Source of the DNA: UA16 sp965661575
Lineage (GTDB): Bacteria > Bacteroidota > Bacteroidia > Flavobacteriales_D > Sanyastnellaceae
Length of the DNA: 6,161 nt
Direction: 5' to 3'
Assembly (NCBI GenBank): GCA_965661575.1
Contig: CBFIEJ010000064.1
Coordinates: forward strand, 1 to 6,161
Shown here in pieces: positions 1-6,161 of the stretch. Position 1 is the first letter of the stretch. Every line of letters starts with the position of its first letter. The notes under the pieces were generated by a model that was not told the DNA's origin, did not search any database, and saw only the letters and a program-made list of their open reading frames with translations. A program made the translations under genes and the position numbers.

Positions 1-565
1 TGATGCAGGAAACGTCATCGAGGCTGTAGCAGCTGGTGAGATCACCGCAGTCGACGAAGTCATTGTTTGGTGGGTAAGCGTTCCTTCCGAAGGTTGTTAC
101 AACTTTACAATGGGCGACGCTTATGGCGATGGGCTTTTTGCAGAGCAATGGGGTGATTACACCAACGGTTCATGCACGGTCAAGACGTACAATGACGACA
201 TCACTTTCATTTCCTCAGTCTTTGAATATGACGGGTCATATGAATATGAGACGGTTTCCGCAGGTATGTCCGTAACTGCTGTAAATGTTGGTATTGACGA
301 GCAATCATTGAACGAAGTGACACGCGTGTTCCCAAATCCATTTGCGGAGCAAACGAACTTGCAGTTCAGCACAACGAAAGCAGGCGCTGCCTCAATTGTT
401 GTGTACAACTTGGTAGGTGAGCAAATCATCAATGACAACTTGGGCACACTCGCAGCAGGTGAGTACAACCACGTTTTAAACTTCAACGGCGTTACTGCTG
501 GTGTTTATCTCATTCACTTGACTGCAGGTGGTGAGACAACGACCATGCGCGCTACTTTGAAATAA
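1..565 (+). CDS. Secreted protein with C-terminal T9SS sorting domain (5' partial)
   Basis: The frame is open from the left edge (first full codon at base 2) and ends in TAA at 563-565. This shows 187 C-terminal residues; the start lies outside the window. Visible residues 103-187 form a Por/type A T9SS sorting domain: the entry motif VFPNPF (about 109-114), alternating beta strands, a GVYLIHL strand near the end, and a basic tail ending in ATLK. In this family the domain directs export across the outer membrane and is removed or anchored there. Residues 20-60 contain a WWV...GCYNF...GDAYGDGL stretch, like the accessory beta module found before the sorting domain in many Bacteroidota secreted proteins. 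The gene at 685-2139 has a matching module, so this may be the tail of a related thioredoxin-fold cargo protein. The catalytic part is not visible, so the function stays open. A strong terminator follows 31 nt after the stop. Confidence 0.9.
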   Translation, partial: DAGNVIEAVAAGEITAVDEVIVWWVSVPSEGCYNFTMGDAYGDGLFAEQWGDYTNGSCTVKTYNDDITFISSVFEYDGSYEYETVSAGMSVTAVNVGIDEQSLNEVTRVFPNPFAEQTNLQFSTTKAGAASIVVYNLVGEQIINDNLGTLAAGEYNHVLNFNGVTAGVYLIHLTAGGETTTMRATLK

Positions 566-596
566 GTTTTGATCCTCACTGAGGTCTAAACCATCG

Positions 597-631
597 AAAT
601 CCGCATCACCTCTTTGGTGGTGCGGATTTTT
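597..631 (+). terminator. Rho-independent terminator after the first gene
   Basis: Stem arms AAATCCGCATCACC (597-610) and GGTGGTGCGGATTT (616-629) pair over 14 positions with one G-U wobble, around the 5-base loop TCTTT. The 3' arm runs into TTTTT (627-631). It lies 31 nt after the TAA of the first gene and 53 nt before the next start, so it most simply ends the upstream transcript. The A-rich left arm also gives a modest U-tract on the minus strand, but no minus-strand gene ends here. Confidence 0.85.
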
Positions 632-684
632 CATTAAAAAAGGTGCATCTTCACCTGACAGAACACGCACGATACATCCACACC

Positions 685-2139
685 ATGAAATTGAATTCTC
701 TACTTCTCACGTTTGCTTTTGTTTTGGCAACAGTCCAAATTGGATTCGCTCAACTTCCAGATGGCTCCATAGCACCTGACTTTACCATCACAGACATTGA
801 AGGTGAAGAGCACAATCTTTACAGCTACCTCGATTCTGGTTACTCTGTGATCATTGATTTTTCAGCAACGTGGTGCGGACCTTGTTGGAATTATCACACA
901 AGCGGGATCTTTGAAGAGTTGTACGAAGCGCTTGGACCCAATGGCACAAACGAATTGAGAATTCTATTCATCGAATCAGATGACAGTACCACGGACGACG
1001 AATTGCACGGAATCGGAGCGGGTACATGGGGCGACTGGACTGAAGGCGTAGACTATCCCATTGCGGACAACGGTGGCAATATCTTCAATGCCTATGAATG
1101 TTCCTTCTATCCGACAATCATGACCGTATGTCCAAATCGATTGCTCAAGCAAACCGGTCAGGCCACATTTGACTCACATGCCGCATATGTTCAATCCATT
1201 GAATGTGCTCCGGCGACTTTGCCGCTTGACGTGGGATTGGTGGATTATGTTGGTTCCGTTCGATCATGCCCGGAGACTCCGACAGCATTGGGTGTGACAC
1301 TCATCAACAACGGCACAGAACCCTTGACTTCATGCACCCTTGAAGCATCCACTCTATTCGGAACTGAACTTCTTACTTACGAATGGTCTGGATACCTCGA
1401 AACCTACGAAATTGAGGAGGTGACACTAGGTGAAGCCATCTTTCCGACCACTTCAATGTTCAGCATTGAAGTAACTTCTGAAGACGGTTACGAAGGAAAC
1501 AATAGTGTTTCAGCAACCATGAATTTGAGCCAAGAAGCAGCCACTTCACTTCTGCGAGTTCAATTCACAACAGACAATACGCCGGGCGATAACCGTTGGT
1601 CCATAACCGACTTGTCTGGCGAGGAAGTGGCTGGGGTTGCTTTTGGTGACATGATTGAGGGCAACACCGATTACAACTGGTGGGTAAACCTCGAAGAACT
1701 TGGATGTTTCACGTTCAACCTTTTCGACTTGACAGGAAATGGTGGTGATCTTTCCTGCTCTTTCAGCACCTACAACGAAGGTGGATTCCAGACCAACAAT
1801 ATTTTTACCCTGAACAACAATGGCAATTGGAGCCGATTGGATAAAGGCTTTTCTGTAAACGAGGTGAACATGAGCATCGGCGAAAGCTTTGGCATTGAGC
1901 CCCTCGCCATTTATCCAAATCCGTTGAATCAAGAAAACGAAGTCCAGCTATCCGGGCTTACAGGTCAGGAGACGCGCATTGAATTGCACAGTTCGACAGG
2001 CGTACTGATCCGATCTTGGATACAGCCAAGCCAAGTAGGAACACTCAATTTGCCCATTGGAAAGCTTGAATCAGGACTCTATATCATCTCTGTTCACGGT
2101 GCAACTGGAATCCAATCTCAACGTTTGATTAAATCATGA
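685..2139 (+). CDS. Secreted thioredoxin-fold (TlpA/redoxin-like) protein with T9SS sorting domain
   Basis: This is a 484-residue protein. The start at 685 is chosen over the in-frame ATG at 643 because it puts a classic signal peptide at the N-terminus (MKLNSLLLTF..., cleavage probably just before or after Q23). The earlier start would prefix 14 polar residues. Residues 26-175 form a TlpA/AhpC-TSA-like thioredoxin domain: APDF at 30-33, the active site WCGPCW at 63-68 (C64, C67), and the cis-proline in FYPT (P143). Residues about 182-280 look like a CARDB/Ig-like beta domain. Residues 288-392 are a beta module with WWV and GCFTF. Residues 404-484 are a T9SS sorting domain (IYPNP at 409-413, GLYIISV at 464-470, terminal RLIKS). 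Seven further cysteines (139, 149, 174, 195, 217, 341, 358) suggest structural disulfides. The expected role is extracellular or cell-surface thiol-disulfide exchange; the substrate is unknown. Its stop overlaps the next start by 4 nt. No clear Shine-Dalgarno or TAnnTTTG promoter is seen upstream. Confidence 0.92.
   Translation: MKLNSLLLTFAFVLATVQIGFAQLPDGSIAPDFTITDIEGEEHNLYSYLDSGYSVIIDFSATWCGPCWNYHTSGIFEELYEALGPNGTNELRILFIESDDSTTDDELHGIGAGTWGDWTEGVDYPIADNGGNIFNAYECSFYPTIMTVCPNRLLKQTGQATFDSHAAYVQSIECAPATLPLDVGLVDYVGSVRSCPETPTALGVTLINNGTEPLTSCTLEASTLFGTELLTYEWSGYLETYEIEEVTLGEAIFPTTSMFSIEVTSEDGYEGNNSVSATMNLSQEAATSLLRVQFTTDNTPGDNRWSITDLSGEEVAGVAFGDMIEGNTDYNWWVNLEELGCFTFNLFDLTGNGGDLSCSFSTYNEGGFQTNNIFTLNNNGNWSRLDKGFSVNEVNMSIGESFGIEPLAIYPNPLNQENEVQLSGLTGQETRIELHSSTGVLIRSWIQPSQVGTLNLPIGKLESGLYIISVHGATGIQSQRLIKS
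2136..2139 (+). promoter_or_regulatory. ATGA start/stop overlap, likely translational coupling
   Basis: The ATG of the Omp28-like gene (2136-2138) overlaps the TGA of the thioredoxin-fold gene (2137-2139). No Shine-Dalgarno is visible upstream (the preceding bases are AT-rich). Termination-reinitiation is therefore a likely way of starting the second gene, which would tie the two products stoichiometrically. Confidence 0.7.
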
Positions 2140-3020
2140 GAACATTTGCATCATTTTCTCTCAAGGCCAGTGTGATCGCTTTTGTTGTCACGCTCAATGC
2201 ATGCGACAAGATTGAAGACCCCGTCGTCCCGGTGACATCGAATTATCTAGAAAACGTTTACGGACCAGCGCCAACATTTGACGCATTGCCGAACAGCTCT
2301 GCCGAAAAGCGAGTGGTCATTGAAGATTTTACAGCGCACCAATGCGGGAACTGTCCAGCTGCGGCCATCATCGCAGAACAACTATCCGAGGCCAACGATG
2401 GATTGGTATCGGTTCTAGCTATTCATGCCGGTGATTTGGCCAATACCGATGACGACCATTTTGATACCGACTGGACAACCACAGAAGGTGACCTATTCTG
2501 GGATCAACTCGACTTTCAGGCCAACCCACTGGGCAGAGTCAATCGAGTTGATGGCACCGGCGCTTTTTGGGCCCCTGCGCAATGGAACGATAAAGTCAGT
2601 GCAGAACTCATGAAACCCACTCCGGTAGGGCTCCAAGCAGAGTACTCTTGGGAAGCTGCCAATGGTCATCTCAACATGCACGTGCATGGAACATTTTACG
2701 AAACCGTGGAAGGCCCCATCCAACTGGCCTGGTTAATCTTGGAATCCAATATCATTGACTACCAACTCGATTATGCTTCAGACCCTGCGGTCGTTCCCGA
2801 CTACGAGTTCGATCACGTCTTGCGAGGATCTGTCAATGGTGCACTTGGTCAAGGTTTTGGAGATGCAGCCTCAGGAGTAGATTCGGGAGACGAAGCCGTG
2901 CAATCGGTCACATTGGAGTGGAATTCATCGTGGGTCTTGGACAATGCCACTGTGCTGGCTGTTGTCACCAATGGTGACGGTTACATTCTCAACTCACTCG
3001 AAATCCATCCCGGAGAGTGA
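2136..3020 (+). CDS. Omp28-related lipoprotein with thioredoxin-like CGNC motif
   Basis: This is a 294-residue protein. The N-terminus is a lipoprotein signal: a hydrophobic stretch from about residue 9 to 19, then the lipobox LNAC with lipidated C23, followed by an acidic/basic DKIED. Acidic residues there fit surface-export signals of Bacteroidota lipoproteins, though not exactly. The block KRVVIEDFTAHQCGNCP (58-74) is the hallmark of the Omp28 family, named after the P. gingivalis 28 kDa outer-membrane antigen. It carries a CxxC pair (C70, C73), and NPLGRVNR (P131) supplies the likely cis-proline of a thioredoxin fold. DHVLRGSVNG (226-235) is another family-typical block in the C-terminal beta-rich half. 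The only cysteines in the whole protein are C23, C70 and C73, so the CGNC pair is probably functional rather than structural. The biochemical role of the family is not established; redox or maturation work at the outer membrane is inferred. It overlaps both neighbours by 4 nt and sits in the middle of the operon. Confidence 0.9.
   Translation: MRTFASFSLKASVIAFVVTLNACDKIEDPVVPVTSNYLENVYGPAPTFDALPNSSAEKRVVIEDFTAHQCGNCPAAAIIAEQLSEANDGLVSVLAIHAGDLANTDDDHFDTDWTTTEGDLFWDQLDFQANPLGRVNRVDGTGAFWAPAQWNDKVSAELMKPTPVGLQAEYSWEAANGHLNMHVHGTFYETVEGPIQLAWLILESNIIDYQLDYASDPAVVPDYEFDHVLRGSVNGALGQGFGDAASGVDSGDEAVQSVTLEWNSSWVLDNATVLAVVTNGDGYILNSLEIHPGE
3017..3020 (+). promoter_or_regulatory. GTGA start/stop overlap that fixes a GTG start
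   Basis: GTG (3017-3019) overlaps the TGA (3018-3020) of the Omp28-like gene. The start is convincing because it gives a complete signal peptide, and the next in-frame Met comes only at residue 78, inside the barrel. A GGAG at 3012-3015 sits only 1 nt before the GTG, too close to act as a normal ribosome binding site, so coupling to upstream translation is the likely mode of initiation. Confidence 0.7.
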
Positions 3021-3652
3021 ACAAACTGATTCCAATTCTTTCGATTGTTTGCTTCTGCTTCCTTTCCACTTCGAAGCAGACGATCCAAGCGCAGGAAGAC
3101 CCGCTAAAATTCACTGCGCGCATCCACGGAGGATTGTCCACTACTCAGGTGCATGGAGATCAGATTTCAGGCTTCAATAAGTTCGGGTACACAGCAGGGG
3201 CAAGTGTGGATGTACGCCGCAAAGCAAACTCAGGTGTCCAGTTCGGAATGTTGCTCACCCAAAAGGGAAGCCGTCGGGTTCCAGATACGAAAAACGGCGA
3301 TTACAACACCTGGAGTTACCGCTTCACCTACATTGACCTTCCATTGATGCGGACCTGGGACACTCCGGATTGGTGGATTGGCGTGGGCGTCCAGCCCAGT
3401 ATCCTTGTGCGGGGTGAAGAAGACTTCTATGGAGTCGGATTCACCGAATTGACGTATTTGGAACTGCTCCCCATTGACATCGGTGCAGTAGCAACGGCAG
3501 GTTGGAAATTCAATCCGTTGATGTCGTTGGAAGTAAGACTTTCGCAAAGCCTCATGCCCATCAGCGAGCGACCCGATCAGCCCGTTCAACGCTGGAACAA
3601 CTTTATGATGAACATGGCCATCCAATGGATGGCAACCTTCTCGTTTGGCTGA
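3017..3652 (+). CDS. Small outer-membrane beta-barrel protein (PorT-like, OMP_b-brl_2 type)
   Basis: This is a 211-residue protein with a GTG start. It has a signal peptide (NK, then a hydrophobic core at about 4-17, with probable cleavage after IQA at residue 25). The mature part resembles the Bacteroidota outer-membrane beta-barrel families grouped around PorT and PF13568. Its first strand region reads GGLSTTQVHGDQISGFNK (38-55), followed by GYTAGASVDV (57-66). Alternating amphipathic strands then continue, with SYRFTYIDLPL at 100-110, to an aromatic end MATFSF at 205-210. The length of about 185 mature residues fits an 8-stranded barrel. The mature part has no cysteine, unlike its two operon partners. 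It could be an anchor, channel or structural partner for the lipoprotein and the secreted thioredoxin-fold protein, but only the gene order suggests this. Similarity to PorT proper, a T9SS component, is only at superfamily level, so no symbol is given. Confidence 0.85.
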   Translation: MNKLIPILSIVCFCFLSTSKQTIQAQEDPLKFTARIHGGLSTTQVHGDQISGFNKFGYTAGASVDVRRKANSGVQFGMLLTQKGSRRVPDTKNGDYNTWSYRFTYIDLPLMRTWDTPDWWIGVGVQPSILVRGEEDFYGVGFTELTYLELLPIDIGAVATAGWKFNPLMSLEVRLSQSLMPISERPDQPVQRWNNFMMNMAIQWMATFSFG

Positions 3653-3682
3653 AAAAACAAGCGCAGCGGGATTACTCCTGCT
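3653..3682 (-). terminator. Weak candidate terminator at the convergent gene ends
   Basis: Read on the minus strand, AGCAGGA and TCCCGCT (3682-3676 and 3671-3665) pair with one A-C mismatch around GTAA. The loop contains the start of the TAA stop of the beta-propeller gene. Five to six bases later comes a T-rich run, TTGTTTTTT (3660-3652). The short, imperfect stem and its distance from the T-run make this doubtful. On the plus strand the hairpin pairs slightly better (G-U), but no T-run follows it. Confidence 0.25.
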
Positions 3683-5837
3683 CCCCTGATGCCTCAAAAA
3701 GTGCCTCTGGAGAACGGTCCACAGCGCCAACGACTTGAAGCCACTCGGTCCATAAACCACTCATCAATGCGTCAACCGAACTGCAAAAGGCCTCACCGCC
3801 CTCTTGCAATCGTTCGAGCGCACGAATGGCATTCATTCCCGGAGCCATATCCCCTCCATTGATTGAAAAAGCGCCCCACATCACAGAACTCAATCGTTCC
3901 GTGACACTCCCCGTTCCTTTGGCATCGCGCGGTTCCGTATACATTTCCTCAACAGTCAAGAGCTCTGCCTTCAATGAATCTGTTAAGGTCATCGCTTCCT
4001 CTTTCAACGAATCTGGCAACCATTTCATTTCTTGTTTTACCACATCAATGGTGGCCAATGCGCGTTGAATTTGGTCCATCGCATCCACGATGGGCTCAAC
4101 CTCCTTCATCACCATACGCCGATGCATGTCTCGTTGCTTGTGCGCTGACGCATCAAACGGCACCCTCGGATCAGGAAGCACATCAAATGAAACGCTTGAC
4201 GAATGGTCGCCCATCTTCAAGGCGATGCGGTATTCACCTGGCATTGCTTCTGGTCCACCACCTGAAGGGAACTTTTGCTTCTTTTGGATGTCACGCCCAG
4301 GCCATGGGATCCCATTGGCATCAAATCGCCACCACATGCTTTGCAGTCCCGCCTCTGCATCCATACCTCCATTCCTCACCGTGTCGCCCTGGGCATCGAG
4401 GACAGCCCAAAGCAAGTCGTCTGTTCCGTACGATTCGGCAGAGTCTGGATGCACATAGTATTGGATCCGTGCGCCACTGCGACGGTTCTCGCCCTCCCAA
4501 TCGTGGTCCGCAGTAAACCTGGCGCCCAATGGCCGCCGGTAGTTGACCTGAAACGCATCCGCCACATCAAAGACATGCAGCGTGCGCTCAAAAGCAGCAT
4601 TTCCATCTTCGGCCAACGCACGAAGCGGCGCCAAATCATCAATCACATACGCCGCACGACCGAAAGTGCCGAGAATCAAATCTCCATCTCGTGGGTGAAC
4701 CACCATATCCCGCACAGGAACGGACGGAATATCATGTGTCCATCGGTTCCAATTCGTTCCCCGGTCGAAACTCACAAACAGCCCTTCTTCTGTGCCCAGA
4801 AACAATAGAGACGGAGAGACTGGATCCTGAGCCACGCTCAAGCAATGCCCTGTGACATCCCCTCCATCCATGACCAATCTCACCCACGTATCACCGGCGT
4901 CCTTGGTGCGGTACAAGTAGGGCTGCCAATTGTTTCTCCGATAATCGTTTACGACCACATAAACCTCATCTGGATCGTGCGAACTAACGTGAATTTGGGG
5001 AATCCATGCTCCGGTTGGAAAACGCTTGATGTCCACCGTGTGATCTTTCCAAGTTTCTCCACCGTCAATTGTGTGCTGCAAGCGTCCGTCATCAGTGCCC
5101 ACCCAAATTTCACCTTCCCGACTCGGGTTTGGTGCAATACACAAAATGGTGCAATGGTTCTCCGCCTGGGTTGCGTCAATTGTAAGTCCACCTGACTCCG
5201 CTTGTTTTTGTTTTTCCGGATCGTTGGAAGTCAAATCCGGACTGATCGCGGTCCAGCTGTTGCCCTTGTCCGTGCTATGATGAACAAATTGCGAACCAAA
5301 GTACAGGCCATCAAGAGCAAAAGGATCTGCGGATACCGCCGCATTCCATGCAAACCGCAAAGCCACCGAATCAGGCTGAACCGGCTGGACCCCTGTTTGA
5401 TCTCCAGTCAAAAGGTTGATGCGGGAAAGCGAACCACCCTGGTACATCGCGTACGCAGTATTCAAATCATTGACCGCTGGGAGCACGTCAAAGCCATCTC
5501 CAAAAAGTATTTCTTGCCAATCATTGTTTCGAATTCCCCCTGAATGCCAAGCCTCACTGGGGCCAACCCAAGAGCCGTTGTCTTGCATGCCACCGTAGAT
5601 CCGATAAGGCACAGCCATGTCCACTGAGATGTGGTAAAATTGGCCGAGCGGAAGGTTGTTGATGAACGACCACGTTTTCCCGCCATCCCGGCTGATGTTG
5701 AGCCCACCATCGTTTCCATCAATGAGGTAGTTGGGATCATCCGGGTGGATGTAAAATGCGTGGTGATCCGGATGCACACCGCTGTACGGCAGGATTGTGC
5801 GAAAAGATTTTCCCCCATCCTCACTCATGTCTACCAT
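3672..5837 (-). CDS. Sortilin/VPS10-like BNR (Asp-box) beta-propeller protein, C-terminal part after an in-frame stop
   Basis: These 721 residues start at ATG 5835-5837 and end in TAA. The start is only the first ATG after an in-frame TAG (5868-5870) and has no signal peptide, so it is very likely not the native N-terminus. The ten in-frame codons before the ATG also fit the family. Asp-boxes (S-x-D-x-G-x-x-W type) occur at 5-12, 49-56, 188-195, 256-263, 311-318 and 356-363. Other family blocks are HPDHHAFYIHP (22-32), LPLGQFYHISVD (62-73) and PYRIYGGMQDNGSW (77-90). Residues 520-560 form a beta region ending in a LPDPR block. Residues 565-640 are helical, charged and probably coiled-coil. 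No T9SS sorting domain follows. Relatives are often called glycosyl hydrolases or exo-sialidases because of the Asp-boxes, but these are structural turns, not catalytic residues; secreted or surface binding is likelier. The gene converges on the plus-strand operon with a 19-nt gap. Confidence is high for the family and low that this piece is made as a separate protein. Confidence 0.88.
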   Translation of the reverse strand: MVDMSEDGGKSFRTILPYSGVHPDHHAFYIHPDDPNYLIDGNDGGLNISRDGGKTWSFINNLPLGQFYHISVDMAVPYRIYGGMQDNGSWVGPSEAWHSGGIRNNDWQEILFGDGFDVLPAVNDLNTAYAMYQGGSLSRINLLTGDQTGVQPVQPDSVALRFAWNAAVSADPFALDGLYFGSQFVHHSTDKGNSWTAISPDLTSNDPEKQKQAESGGLTIDATQAENHCTILCIAPNPSREGEIWVGTDDGRLQHTIDGGETWKDHTVDIKRFPTGAWIPQIHVSSHDPDEVYVVVNDYRRNNWQPYLYRTKDAGDTWVRLVMDGGDVTGHCLSVAQDPVSPSLLFLGTEEGLFVSFDRGTNWNRWTHDIPSVPVRDMVVHPRDGDLILGTFGRAAYVIDDLAPLRALAEDGNAAFERTLHVFDVADAFQVNYRRPLGARFTADHDWEGENRRSGARIQYYVHPDSAESYGTDDLLWAVLDAQGDTVRNGGMDAEAGLQSMWWRFDANGIPWPGRDIQKKQKFPSGGGPEAMPGEYRIALKMGDHSSSVSFDVLPDPRVPFDASAHKQRDMHRRMVMKEVEPIVDAMDQIQRALATIDVVKQEMKWLPDSLKEEAMTLTDSLKAELLTVEEMYTEPRDAKGTGSVTERLSSVMWGAFSINGGDMAPGMNAIRALERLQEGGEAFCSSVDALMSGLWTEWLQVVGAVDRSPEALFEASGEQE

Positions 5838-5867
5838 GGAGTAAAGATTGAACAGCCTCCGTTCATC

Positions 5868-5870
5868 CTA
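5868..5870 (-). other. In-frame TAG interrupting the beta-propeller gene
   Basis: On the minus strand the codon order is TAT GCG GAT CCT TAG GAT GAA CGG, which reads YADP, stop, DER. The frame before and after is the same (the two open stretches differ by a multiple of three), and both flanks match the family pattern FYY..I..DP..E.R..N. This marks a nonsense substitution in a single ancestral gene, one base change away from CAG, AAG or GAG. No other disruption occurs in the 829 visible codons. Confidence 0.85.
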
Positions 5871-6161
5871 AGGATCCGCATAAATATCGGCATAATAAAA
5901 AGGTCGATTTCCGACCTGATCAGCCTGAATCATAGACCAAGAAACGCCTCCGTTTGTGCTGTGATACAATCCTGTTGAACTCGACTCAATCAAGGCGTAA
6001 ATCACATCAGGATTGGCCGGACTGATGGTCAGCCCTATGCGACCAAGCTCGCCCGCTGGAAGTCCGTCGTCTTCGGTGTATTGTTTCCAATCGTTCCCAC
6101 CATTGTGTGTCACATACAATCCACTTCCATCTCCACCGCTTGTAAAAAACCAAGGTTCTCG
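5868..6161 (-). CDS. Sortilin/VPS10-like BNR beta-propeller protein, N-terminal part before the in-frame stop (5' partial)
   Basis: The frame is open from the right edge (first codon at 6161) to TAG at 5868-5870, giving 97 residues. It opens with EPWFFTSGGDGSGLYVT, matching the start of a propeller blade in this family. An Asp-box-like turn THNGGNDW follows at 18-25, then GRIGL (about 40-44) and a second Asp-box STNGGVSW at 68-75. The conserved NRPFYYADIYADP (85-97) ends exactly at the stop. A TTG at 6117-6119 could be taken as a start, but the upstream codons are equally family-like, so the true start with its signal peptide lies beyond the window. The family is about a thousand residues long from memory. 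With 829 codons visible here, roughly 200 N-terminal residues would be missing. Translated as is, the product would be a truncated propeller of a few blades and probably unstable. It should be read together with 3672-5837 as one interrupted gene. Confidence 0.85.
   Translation of the reverse strand, partial: REPWFFTSGGDGSGLYVTHNGGNDWKQYTEDDGLPAGELGRIGLTISPANPDVIYALIESSSTGLYHSTNGGVSWSMIQADQVGNRPFYYADIYADP

Noticed and set aside
641..656. Small inverted repeat AGGTG-catctt-CACCT in the leader of the thioredoxin-fold gene
   Set aside because: A 5-bp stem in a short spacer is expected by chance, and it has no T-run or conserved context.
643..684. Upstream in-frame ATG at 643 as the start of the thioredoxin-fold gene
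   Set aside because: It would put 14 polar, His-rich residues before a perfect signal peptide that begins at 685, and it lies just downstream of the terminator hairpin.
3230..3760. Long minus-strand open frame opposite the barrel gene
   Set aside because: It has no signal peptide, domain or family resemblance. It overlaps a well-supported gene on the other strand and the end of the beta-propeller gene.
3974..4808. Several plus-strand open frames of 120-180 codons opposite the beta-propeller gene
   Set aside because: Their translations are low-complexity, rich in His, Pro, Arg and Ser, and resemble nothing. They mirror the codon pattern of a clearly real gene on the minus strand.
5860..5880. 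Programmed read-through signal or hairpin at the TAG
   Set aside because: The near-palindrome ATCCT-T-AGGAT is too short to matter, and no CARYYA-like read-through context or stable downstream structure is seen.
5838..5900. Frameshift or indel as the reason for the split beta-propeller gene
   Set aside because: Both open stretches are in the same frame, and the codons directly after TAG already read family-like residues, so only a substitution is needed.
3672..6161. Annotation of the beta-propeller protein as a sialidase or glycosyl hydrolase
   Set aside because: Asp-boxes are structural turns shared by non-enzymatic sortilin-like propellers. The sialidase RIP/FRIP motif and arginine triad were not found in the visible part.

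Overview
The window looks like a chromosomal piece of a Bacteroidota genome, most likely a Flavobacteriales-type and possibly marine bacterium. The evidence is three lineage-typical features: C-terminal type IX secretion (Por/T9SS) sorting domains on two proteins, an Omp28-family surface lipoprotein, and start sites without usable Shine-Dalgarno sequences. No rRNA, tRNA, CRISPR array, insertion sequence or phage gene is visible. The genus cannot be named from this sequence.

Layout. Bases 1-565 (+) are the 3' end of a secreted T9SS cargo protein, followed by a good intrinsic terminator at 597-631. Bases 685-3652 (+) hold three tightly packed envelope genes. The first (685-2139) is a secreted thioredoxin-fold protein with a WCGPCW active site and a T9SS sorting domain. 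The second (2136-3020) is an Omp28-like lipoprotein with a CGNC pair. The third (3017-3652) is a small outer-membrane beta-barrel protein with a GTG start. The two junctions are 4-nt start/stop overlaps (ATGA and GTGA), so the three genes are probably one translationally coupled operon. Bases 3672-6161 (-) converge on this operon with only 19 nt between stop codons. They encode most of a large sortilin/VPS10-like BNR (Asp-box) beta-propeller protein whose N-terminus lies beyond the right edge.

How the genes work together. The plus-strand genes all act outside the inner membrane. Two of the three coupled proteins carry a CxxC thioredoxin-type site and the third is an outer-membrane barrel. A surface-located thiol/disulfide or protein-maturation module is a reasonable inference, but the sequence does not prove it. 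The partial first gene shares a C-terminal module with the thioredoxin-fold protein, which suggests tandem related cargo genes.

The most striking observation is a single in-frame TAG at 5868-5870 (minus strand) in a conserved part of the beta-propeller gene. The same frame carries family-typical sequence on both sides, so the gene is split by one nonsense codon rather than a frameshift. It could be a fresh pseudogene, a sequencing or assembly error, or, less likely, a recoded stop. All five gene ends seen in the window use TAA or TGA.
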